Assembly: GCA_947625585.1 (NCBI GenBank)
Contig: CANQOZ010000022.1
Coordinates: forward strand, 1-15,879
Direction of reading: 5' to 3'
Source of the DNA: an uncultured Eubacteriaceae bacterium
Lineage (GTDB): Bacteria; Bacillota; Clostridia; Eubacteriales; Eubacteriaceae
DNA: 15,879 nucleotides
Below, piece after piece: positions 1-6,039 of this stretch (position 1 is its first letter; each line of letters starts with the position of its first letter). A program made the translations under genes and the position numbers. The notes under the pieces were generated by a model. That model was not told the DNA's origin. It searched no databases and was given only the letters and a program-made list of their open reading frames with translations.

Positions 1-558
1 GCAAAACAGGCTACCGGACTTCCAATCGTTACAGAAATAATGGACTTATCCCAACTTCCAATGTTTAACGATGTTGATGTTATTCAAGTTGGAGCTAGGA
101 ATTGTCAGAACTTTACCTTATTAAAAGAACTTGGACGAACCAATAAGCCGATTTTATTAAAAAGAGGTTTATCACAGACGATCAAGGAACTCTTAATGTC
201 AGCTGAATATATTATGGCTGGTGGTAATGATAAGGTAATTCTTTGTGAACGTGGAATCCGTACATTTGAAACTTTAACAAGAAATACTCTAGACTTGTCT
301 GCTATTCCAGTATTAAAAGAACATACTCACCTACCGGTTATAATTGATCCATCCCATGCAACAGGTATTAATGATCTAGTCCTACCAATGTCAAAAGCAG
401 CTATAGCTGCAGGTGCAGACGGTGTTATGATTGAAGTTCATAACAATCCTGAAATGGCCTTATGTGATGGTGAACAGGCTCTAAAACCAGATGAATTTAA
501 AGAAGTTGTAGATTGGGTCAAAGATTACGCTAAGTTAGAAAATAAGACTGTAATATGA
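1..558 (+). CDS. aroF: 3-deoxy-7-phosphoheptulonate (DAHP) synthase, type I beta, 5'-truncated by window edge
   Basis: This enzyme condenses phosphoenolpyruvate and erythrose-4-phosphate to DAHP, the first step of the shikimate pathway. The reading frame is open from base 1, so the ATG at 40 is internal. Thirteen in-frame codons precede it and read as family sequence (TGLPIVTEIMD). About 185 codons are visible, roughly the C-terminal half of a family usually near 340 residues. Conserved segments seen are IQVGARNCQNF, KPILLKRGLSQTI, ILCERGIRTFE, TRNTLDLSAIPV, VIIDPSHATG and AGADGVMIEVH. The Lys, Arg, Cys, His, Glu and Asp residues in these blocks bind substrate and metal in the family. The stop overlaps the tyrA start (ATGA), so the two are probably translated together. 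Any N-terminal ACT/ferredoxin-like regulatory domain would lie outside the window, so feedback control cannot be judged. Confidence 0.95.
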   Translation, partial: AKQATGLPIVTEIMDLSQLPMFNDVDVIQVGARNCQNFTLLKELGRTNKPILLKRGLSQTIKELLMSAEYIMAGGNDKVILCERGIRTFETLTRNTLDLSAIPVLKEHTHLPVIIDPSHATGINDLVLPMSKAAIAAGADGVMIEVHNNPEMALCDGEQALKPDEFKEVVDWVKDYAKLENKTVI

Positions 559-1439
559 ACTTAGAGGGAAAGAATGTAGCTGTAATAGGCTTAGGAATGA
601 TGGGCGGAGCCTTTGCTAATGGATTAAAGAAGTTAAATCCGGACAAACTCTCTGCTTATGACATTAACCAAGAAATAATTGAAGAAGCTTTGGAGGATAG
701 GGTAATAGACTTTGGAACGGTTTATAAAGATGAGTTAAAGAAAGTCTTAAATGAATCGGACCTCGTGTTTATCTGCCTCTATCCAAAAGCTACGGTTGAA
801 TTTCTAAAGAATCATATGGATGATTTTAAGAAAGATTCAATTATTACTGATATTGCTGGAATAAAGACCCCAATTGTCGAAGTTTTAGAAGAAATTTTAA
901 GAGATGACATTACCTATATTCCTGGACATCCAATGGCTGGTAGTGAAAAGGAAGGGTATGGAACAACTGATACCATTTTTAAAAATAGGAATTATGTCTT
1001 AGTTCCAATTGATGAAAATCCGAAAGCAAGAAATTATTTAAAAAAAATATTAGGGGAACTCGGTTTTACCAACATTGTTGAAACCACTGCTCATAACCAC
1101 GACGAAAAGATAGCTTATACGTCCCAGCTCTGTCATGTTATTGCTTCAGCTCTAATCGATTCTGAAAATGATCTTACTATTACAGATTTTGAAGGCGGAA
1201 GTTTTGGTGAACTCACCAGGATTGCAATGATTAACGCCCCAATGTGGACTGAAATTTTCATAGAGAATAAGGATCTTTTAGTCGAACAAATTGAAGAGTT
1301 TGAAGACTCTATGCAAAAGTTAAAGGAATATATTAAAGATTCCGACGAAGATAACTTAAAAGATACCCTTTATAGTGTTCGAAATAAGCGTGTGGCTATG
1401 GAAGTTGACAGAATTAACAAACATCAGAAGGACAGTTAA
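555..1439 (+). CDS. tyrA: prephenate dehydrogenase
   Basis: TyrA oxidatively decarboxylates prephenate to 4-hydroxyphenylpyruvate with NAD(P)+, committing chorismate to tyrosine. The 294-residue product starts with a Rossmann NAD-binding loop (VIGLGMMGGAF, residues 10-20). It carries the signature GHPMAGSEKEGYG at about residues 124-136, whose His/Gly block is a hallmark of the family, and a conserved TSQLCHVIASAL helix near residue 190. It is shorter than the roughly 370-residue Bacillus TyrA and lacks the C-terminal ACT domain, so tyrosine feedback through that domain is not expected. The ATG overlaps the preceding stop by four bases, and no Shine-Dalgarno sequence is visible upstream, which suggests translational coupling. 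The tatD start overlaps its stop by one base. Confidence 0.95.
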   Translation: MNLEGKNVAVIGLGMMGGAFANGLKKLNPDKLSAYDINQEIIEEALEDRVIDFGTVYKDELKKVLNESDLVFICLYPKATVEFLKNHMDDFKKDSIITDIAGIKTPIVEVLEEILRDDITYIPGHPMAGSEKEGYGTTDTIFKNRNYVLVPIDENPKARNYLKKILGELGFTNIVETTAHNHDEKIAYTSQLCHVIASALIDSENDLTITDFEGGSFGELTRIAMINAPMWTEIFIENKDLLVEQIEEFEDSMQKLKEYIKDSDEDNLKDTLYSVRNKRVAMEVDRINKHQKDS

Positions 1440-2206
1440 TGATTACAGATACTCACTGCCATTTAGACTTAGATGTTTATAAAGATGACTTAGATGAAGT
1501 AATTAACAAACCGAAAGATTTAGGGTTTGTTTTAGCTCCTGGCTGCGATATCGAGTCAAGTAAACGAGTTATTGAAATTGCTAACCAATTTAATAAGGTT
1601 TATGCTGCTGTTGGGATACATCCTATTGATGCACATGGGTATAATAAAAGTAAAATAGAAGACTTAAGGGAATTAAGTAAAAAGCCAAAAGTTCTAGCTA
1701 TTGGGGAAATAGGGCTTGATTACCATTACCCAGATAATCCAGATAAAGAACTTCAGAAGGAAGCGTTTCGTGACCAGATTGAACTTGCTCTTGATTTAGA
1801 GCTTCCATATATTGTCCATGATCGTGAATCTAACGGAGAAGCTTTAGAAATTGTAAAAGAATATCCTGAGTCCAAAGCAGTATTCCACGCCTATAGTGGA
1901 GATTTAGAACAAGCTAAAGAATTGATGGATTTGGGGCTTTATATTTCAGTAGGTGGTGCAATAACATTTAAGAATCCTCGGTTCCTACCTGAAGTTGTTA
2001 AAAATATACCTTTAGACAGAATAATGTTGGAAACGGATGGACCATATATGAGTCCGGTTCCTTTCCGAGGTCAGCGTAATGAGCCTGCACGAACTCGATT
2101 TGTCATGAATAAAATAGCTGAACTGACTGGTAAAGAGATCAGGGAGGTAGAGGAAATAACAGCTAGGAATGCCTGTGATTTCTTTAATATAAATTTGAAA
2201 TGTTAG
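1439..2206 (+). CDS. tatD: TatD-family metal-dependent DNase
   Basis: This is a TIM-barrel metallohydrolase of the TatD/YabD/YcfH family, known as metal-dependent 3'-5' DNases linked to DNA repair and quality control. Its 255 residues match the usual family length. Metal ligands are visible in order: DTHCHLD (His6, His8), GEIGLDYH (Glu90), IVHDRES (His127), FHAYSGD (His150) and LETDGPYMSP (Asp200). The start overlaps the tyrA stop as TAATG and has a good ribosome site (AGAAGGA, 1427-1433). It appears to be co-transcribed with aroF-tyrA, although no link between TatD and aromatic synthesis is known, so the grouping may only reflect packing. The family call is firm; the physiological substrate cannot be told from sequence. 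Confidence 0.93.
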   Translation: MITDTHCHLDLDVYKDDLDEVINKPKDLGFVLAPGCDIESSKRVIEIANQFNKVYAAVGIHPIDAHGYNKSKIEDLRELSKKPKVLAIGEIGLDYHYPDNPDKELQKEAFRDQIELALDLELPYIVHDRESNGEALEIVKEYPESKAVFHAYSGDLEQAKELMDLGLYISVGGAITFKNPRFLPEVVKNIPLDRIMLETDGPYMSPVPFRGQRNEPARTRFVMNKIAELTGKEIREVEEITARNACDFFNINLKC

Positions 2207-3126
2207 TTGATAGAGTTAAGAAGTTATCTTCAAGGGTTTTTCATAAAGAAGTTATAAAATATATTATAGCCTGTTTGTTGTTTGGCGCTATTCCAATTGC
2301 TACTAATAATTCCTCAACTGCTGCATTACAAACCACGTTCATAAGGATCCTTGTTGCTGCTTTTGTTTTGATGGTAGTTTTTTGCTGCTCTCGTTTTAGA
2401 GCAACACTTTGGGATTATACAAAATTACAGCTATTCTTCTTGGTTGTTTCCGGGACGTGTATTGGATTAACCTATCTAATTCTTTGTGATACCGGAGACA
2501 AAATTGGTACAACCACAACTATTCTAACCTATTCATTAGGTCCTGCTCTGCTTTTAATCTGCTCTCCATTTCTATTTAAAGAAGTTGAACTAACGCCTAT
2601 AAAAATAATAGGGTTTGTTATCTGTACATTTGGTGTCTTTCTGTTGGATTCTGAATTTATTTTCTCTCCAGGTGGACTTTCTTCAATTCGTGACGTTTTA
2701 CTAACTGCTGTATTTACAGTTGTGATTGTTTATTGTAATCGTCAATTAGAGGCTATTGATGGCTTGGAAAATGCCATGTTTCAGATGATAGTCGCTTTTA
2801 TTGTTATTTTTGTTATTTATGCCTGGAAAGCAGATTTAGAATTTCAAATTACGGGAAATGATGCCTGGTGGCTATTGGTAGCAGGTGCGATCAACACAGG
2901 ACTCCCAGTTTACCTATACTTATCTTCAATTGATGAATTACAAGCTGATGTCATAGCGTTTTATGGTTATATCCGGCCTATGACAACGGTCGGGATATGT
3001 GTATTTATGTACGGGGAAAGACTGACAATAGAAGAAATATTAGGCGTTGTTTGTATTTTTGGTGGAGTTATTTTAGCTAATTTATTTAAGAAAAAACCAA
3101 CGGTTCATAAAAATCGGACATTTTAA
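2200..3126 (+). CDS. EamA/DMT-family transporter
   Basis: This is a polytopic membrane protein of 308 residues with about ten hydrophobic helices arranged as two EamA-type five-helix halves, the usual architecture of drug/metabolite transporters. Helix 1 is near residues 18-36 (YIIACLLFGAIPIATNN). Typical family turns include a Pro-rich motif before helix 5 and the second-half signature INTGLPVYLYLSSIDELQAD followed by YGYIRPMTTVGICVF and EILGVVCIFGGVILAN. The C-terminus is basic (LFKKKPTVHKN), consistent with a cytoplasmic end. It overlaps the tatD stop by seven bases and has no recognisable Shine-Dalgarno sequence, suggesting coupling. Substrate is unknown. Its place in an operon with aroF-tyrA would fit export of an amino acid or aromatic metabolite, but that is inference from position only. 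Confidence 0.9.
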   Translation: MLVDRVKKLSSRVFHKEVIKYIIACLLFGAIPIATNNSSTAALQTTFIRILVAAFVLMVVFCCSRFRATLWDYTKLQLFFLVVSGTCIGLTYLILCDTGDKIGTTTTILTYSLGPALLLICSPFLFKEVELTPIKIIGFVICTFGVFLLDSEFIFSPGGLSSIRDVLLTAVFTVVIVYCNRQLEAIDGLENAMFQMIVAFIVIFVIYAWKADLEFQITGNDAWWLLVAGAINTGLPVYLYLSSIDELQADVIAFYGYIRPMTTVGICVFMYGERLTIEEILGVVCIFGGVILANLFKKKPTVHKNRTF

Positions 3127-3152
3127 AAGCCAGGCACGACCGCCTGGCTTTT
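3125..3152. terminator. bidirectional intrinsic terminator
   Basis: A perfect 11-base inverted repeat, AAAAGCCAGGC (3125-3135) and GCCTGGCTTTT (3142-3152), flanks a six-base loop. A-runs and T-runs lie on both sides, so it can terminate the plus-strand aroF-eamA transcript and the convergent minus-strand gene that ends at 3177. Confidence 0.9.
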
Positions 3153-3176
3153 GAAGAATTTATTTGAAAAAAGTTT

Positions 3177-4844
3177 TTAATTCGTTTCTAAGTTGACATC
3201 TTTACCATTGATGATTGAAGCATAATTTTCACGACTCTTCTTAAATATAAATGAAGAGCAAATCATTAAAGGAACGATTAGGAGCCAGACATAATGGAAA
3301 TAGTCTAACTGCATTCCAGTAGAGTTGGTTAGATAAATCATGCTTGCTATAATTGCTGCTTCTATCAACCCTGTCATAATCAGGATCCTTTTCGACGATA
3401 AATCCCATACAAGGAATGCGCCAACGAGTGAAAGGATAAGTGAGATATAGTCAATTCCATTAAAGGATTGAAAGAATAGTACTGAAAATACCCCTGTTAA
3501 GAATAAAGCTACAAAAAATGAGATTCTTGAAAGCATATATTCCTTTTTAGCTCCATTTATTTTTTCAATCATGGAATTTGTTAACTTCTTTTTATTAGGT
3601 ATTTCTTCTTTAGAAGTATACAGATCCTGTGTTTCTACTTCATCTAACTGGATCCTTCTTTTTGGCTTAGATTCCTTTATTTCAATATCGAGGGGGGATT
3701 CCTGTGATTGCATTGCTTCCTCCTCCAATTCGTCTAAAGGTTCTTCAATTGTAATTGCTTGTTCTTCAACAGGTTCAAGTTCCGTTTCATAAGTTTCAGT
3801 TTCACTGAAAACTTCTTCTTCGGTTACCTGTTCTTTAGCTGTTTCGTCTCTTTGTAAGTAAGAATCATCTTCCTGGATCGATGCTAGGAGTTCGCCTAGA
3901 GTCATATCATCAGGAATTTGATCATCTTCTAAGATCTGGTTACTAAATTCAAGGAACCTATCATAATCAGCTTCTAGATAATCTCCACTTTCTTCTGCTA
4001 CATTTTCGGTTTCCACTGCTTCAGAAAGTTTTAATTCATCCGGAGATTGTTCCACTTCTTCAATAATTTCAGCTTTATCTGTGGATTCTTCCGGTTCTAA
4101 TTCTAATTGTTCCCCAACACCAGTTTTTTCCGTTGCACTTTCTTCATTAATGAGCGTTTCTTCTTGGGAGACTTCTGCTGATTCCTTTTTTCCAAATTGT
4201 GCTTTTATTTTTTGATAATATTGATAAATATTACCTCTTTTAGGCTCAACCTTCTTCTCTTCTTTAATTGCTGGTTTTACTTCAGGTTGTTCCGTTTCTA
4301 TTTCAGGCTCTTCCGAAATAAGATCAGCTAATATCACAGCTTCAGCTGAATCTTCGTAATCCGGGATGCTAACTACCTTGGCTTCCTCGTTAACTTCTTC
4401 AGGCTCAACAAGATCTTTAAGTCTAACAGCTTCAACAACAGGAGGCTCTTCTTCTGCCACTACAGGCTGTTCAACAAATTCTGGTTCATTAACTTCTTCA
4501 ACCATTTCAATATTGTCTTCACCGACTAGCTCCAAGAAAGCAATCATACTTGGATCATCATTTAAAATGGTATCTGAAATTGGGATGACATTTTCTTTAG
4601 CAAGTTGAATCACTTCCGTTTTAATGTCTTCTGAAGAAACCGGTTTTGCCCAGGCTTTTTCTTTAAAGGATTCACGGGCCCGGAGTTTCCGGGAGTCTTC
4701 CGAGTAGATACGATCCGTAGCATAATAGATAATTTTTTTACGGTGCATCCGCTCAACCGCTGCATCAAATATACTTTCCAGCTTTGTATAATCTTTTTGA
4801 TAAGTTAAGCGGTTTTGTTTGTGGTTTAAATCTTGGGCATTCAT
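3177..4844 (-). CDS. unrecognised acidic protein with four C-terminal membrane helices
   Basis: I do not recognise this 555-residue protein. About residues 1-100 form a mixed-charge N-terminal part. Residues 105-195 and 225-400 are extremely rich in Glu, with Val, Pro and Ser, and are probably disordered. A short basic stretch lies between them (EPKRGNIYQYYQKIKAQFGKK, near residues 200-220), and another basic motif (KPKRRIQ) closes the acidic part. The C-terminus has four hydrophobic helices at about 439-458, 466-481, 487-504 and 515-534, then a basic tail. There is no signal peptide, so the acidic part is probably cytoplasmic. The start ATG has AGGAA eight bases upstream. It is monocistronic, with an extended -10 promoter and the terminator at 3125-3152. 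A plus-strand Ser/Thr-rich open frame across the Glu codons is only its antisense shadow. Confidence 0.85.
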   Translation of the reverse strand: MNAQDLNHKQNRLTYQKDYTKLESIFDAAVERMHRKKIIYYATDRIYSEDSRKLRARESFKEKAWAKPVSSEDIKTEVIQLAKENVIPISDTILNDDPSMIAFLELVGEDNIEMVEEVNEPEFVEQPVVAEEEPPVVEAVRLKDLVEPEEVNEEAKVVSIPDYEDSAEAVILADLISEEPEIETEQPEVKPAIKEEKKVEPKRGNIYQYYQKIKAQFGKKESAEVSQEETLINEESATEKTGVGEQLELEPEESTDKAEIIEEVEQSPDELKLSEAVETENVAEESGDYLEADYDRFLEFSNQILEDDQIPDDMTLGELLASIQEDDSYLQRDETAKEQVTEEEVFSETETYETELEPVEEQAITIEEPLDELEEEAMQSQESPLDIEIKESKPKRRIQLDEVETQDLYTSKEEIPNKKKLTNSMIEKINGAKKEYMLSRISFFVALFLTGVFSVLFFQSFNGIDYISLILSLVGAFLVWDLSSKRILIMTGLIEAAIIASMIYLTNSTGMQLDYFHYVWLLIVPLMICSSFIFKKSRENYASIINGKDVNLETN

Positions 4845-4865
4845 GACTTGAATTCCTATTTCATA

Positions 4866-4895
4866 TCGTTACAAAATTTTCATAATTTCGTTACA
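4866..4895 (-). repeat. twin TCGTTACA direct repeat in the leader of the acidic-protein gene
   Basis: TCGTTACA occurs at 4866-4873 and 4888-4895, with starts exactly 22 bases apart (two helical turns). On the minus strand these read TGTAACGA and lie just downstream of the -10 at 4903-4908, at about +1 to +30 of the predicted transcript. This is the position of a roadblock-type operator. The TGTAAC core equals one half of the WalR-like box at 9814-9830, but the spacing here is 22 rather than 11. Confidence 0.5.
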
Positions 4896-4902
4896 GTTGT
4901 TT

Positions 4903-4911
4903 ATTATAGCA
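4903..4911 (-). promoter_or_regulatory. extended -10 promoter for the acidic-protein gene
   Basis: On the minus strand TATAAT (4908 to 4903) is preceded by TGC, giving the extended -10 form TGCTATAAT. The -35 region is weak (TTCAAT-like, near 4928-4933). The predicted start lies near 4896, giving a leader of about 50 bases before the ATG at 4844. Confidence 0.6.
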
Positions 4912-5009
4912 CATTAAAGTGGGAATAATTGAACATCGGATAATATTAATTATGTGAAATCTTTAAAAAATGACAAAAAATTTTAAGAATACAAAATAAA
5001 TAGTTAAAA

Positions 5010-5028
5010 ATCGTTTAGTTTAAACGAT
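5010..5028. promoter_or_regulatory. operator-like palindrome, copy 1
   Basis: ATCGTTTA-GTT-TAAACGAT is a perfect 8-base inverted repeat with a three-base centre. The short centre and lack of a T-run argue for a protein-binding site, not a terminator. It lies between the divergent acidic-protein and trmN6-like genes. No known regulator is assigned. Confidence 0.5.
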
Positions 5029-5062
5029 AAAAGCTTAAAGTTTCGTAAGAAAAAGCGTGAAA

Positions 5063-5083
5063 ATCGTTTCGAGTGTAAACGTT
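5063..5083. promoter_or_regulatory. operator-like palindrome, copy 2 (imperfect)
   Basis: ATCGTTT (5063-5069) and AAACGTT (5077-5083) repeat the half-sites of the palindrome at 5010-5028, with one mismatch and a seven-base centre. Copy starts are 53 bases apart, about five helical turns, so both could face the same side of the DNA. Confidence 0.4.
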
Positions 5084-5090
5084 AACAGTT

Positions 5091-5119
5091 TTTCCGAATT
5101 TAGAATTATCCGATACAAT
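5091..5119 (+). promoter_or_regulatory. candidate promoter for the tRNA methyltransferase gene
   Basis: A weak -35 (TTTCCG, 5091-5096) is followed 17 bases later by TACAAT (5114-5119), five of six -10 consensus bases. It would give a leader of about 120 bases. The -10 overlaps the right arm of the inverted repeat ending at 5123. The alternative TATAAC at 5233-5238 lacks a correctly spaced -35. Confidence 0.35.
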
Positions 5120-5246
5120 TATTGTTTAAGTATTTTAATTAATTCCACTTGTTTAATGAAAAGCCACTATAACTAGAAGTTTTAAAATTTTCATTAATCT
5201 GTTTTACAAAAGATGTTTTTGAAAAGAATAATTATAACATAGAATT

Positions 5247-6002
5247 ATGAAGCTTGAATTAACTCAGAATGAAGAATTAGATGATTTAGGTGGTGGATAT
5301 CAGATTATTCAAAATAGGGAATACTTCCTCTTTGGAATTGACTCTGTTTTACTTGCTGATTTTGCAGCTTCTTTTATTAAGCCAAAAGACAAAGTAGGTG
5401 ATATTGGAACCGGAAGTGGTGTCATTCCTATTCTTATAGCTAAACGTAAAAATATTAAAGAGCTTACAGCTTTTGAGATTCAGGAAAGTCTAGTAGAACT
5501 AGCTGACAGAAATTTTCGATTAAACCATCTAGAAGAGAATTTAAAGGCTGTCCACCAAGATGTTAGGGATCTTAATAATATAAAACCAAACTCTTATGAT
5601 GTTTTAGTATCAAATCCGCCTTATTTTGAAAATGTGAAAACAAATAATCCGAAAAGAGAGATATTATCACCGAATAAGAATAAAAGAATAGCTCGAAGTG
5701 AGGAAACCTTAACTTTAGATGAACTTTTTAAATTTTCTAAAAAAGCTTTAAAGCAAAGAGGGAAGTTAATCTTAGTATACAAACCGGACAGGCTTTCTGA
5801 TTTAATCATTAAAGCACATGATAATCTGTTTGAACCTAAAATAATACGGTTTGTCTATCCCAGAAAGGGTAAGAATGCTAATCTTTGTTTAATCCAATTT
5901 ACCAAACAAGGAAAAATAGGACTTAAAGTACAAGAGCCACTAGTCATTTATGAAGGCGATCGGTATACAGAAGAGATCTTAAAGATCTATATGATGGATT
6001 AA
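5247..6002 (+). CDS. trmN6: tRNA1(Val) (adenine-N6)-methyltransferase family protein
   Basis: This class I SAM-dependent methyltransferase of the YfiC/YabB (TrmN6) type methylates adenosine 37 of tRNA1(Val) in characterised members. The 251-residue length fits the family. The N-terminus GYQIIQNREYFLFGIDSVLLADF is the typical substrate-side lead-in. SAM-binding motif I is GDIGTGSGVIP (51-61), an acidic residue ends the second strand (AFEIQE), and the catalytic SNPPY motif is at 122-126. KARKA-like basic segments around residues 130-150 could contact RNA. No Shine-Dalgarno sequence is visible before the ATG. The long repeat-rich region upstream gives it its own control region, and the gene is flanked on both sides by minus-strand genes. 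The family is sure; the precise tRNA target is inferred by family only. Confidence 0.88.
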   Translation: MKLELTQNEELDDLGGGYQIIQNREYFLFGIDSVLLADFAASFIKPKDKVGDIGTGSGVIPILIAKRKNIKELTAFEIQESLVELADRNFRLNHLEENLKAVHQDVRDLNNIKPNSYDVLVSNPPYFENVKTNNPKREILSPNKNKRIARSEETLTLDELFKFSKKALKQRGKLILVYKPDRLSDLIIKAHDNLFEPKIIRFVYPRKGKNANLCLIQFTKQGKIGLKVQEPLVIYEGDRYTEEILKIYMMD

Positions 6003-6010
6003 AATTGAGG

Positions 6011-6038
6011 ACCAAAAAACGGGCCGAAGCCCGTTGGT
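6011..6038 (-). terminator. intrinsic terminator with UUCG loop, end of the dnaD-dnaI-CAP operon
   Basis: On the minus strand the hairpin is ACGGGC-TTCG-GCCCGT (6034 to 6019), running into a T6 tract, with an outer ACC/GGT pair. It starts a few bases after the CAP-gene stop. The plus-strand side lacks a clean T-run, so it mainly serves the minus strand. Confidence 0.88.
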
Positions 6039-6039
6039 A

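Larger units (their letters stand above)
4924..5123. repeat. long-range inverted repeat bracketing about 200 bp of intergenic DNA
   Basis: The left arm reads AATAATTG (4924-4931), three bases, then ATCGGATAAT (4935-4944). The right arm reads ATTATCCGAT (5105-5114), one base, then CAATTATT (5116-5123), which is its reverse complement. That is 18 matching bases per arm with a two-base length difference. It holds most of the gene-free stretch 4845-5246. No transposase or target duplication is seen. It could be paired operators of two divergent promoters or the ends of a miniature element. Confidence 0.5.

Noticed and set aside
3571..4608. Plus-strand open frames rich in Ser/Thr opposite the acidic-protein gene
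   Set aside because: They arise because Glu-rich codons read as Ser/Thr on the other strand. They lack ribosome sites and any recognisable domain.
5233..5238. TATAAC just before the trmN6 ATG, suggesting a leaderless transcript
   Set aside because: No -35 at usable spacing and no extended TG. A better, though weak, promoter exists at 5091-5119.
4845..5246. Possible riboswitch, T-box or small RNA in the intergenic region
   Set aside because: No T-box sequence, conserved aptamer-like helices or terminator hairpin with a T-run was found; only short repeats and palindromes.
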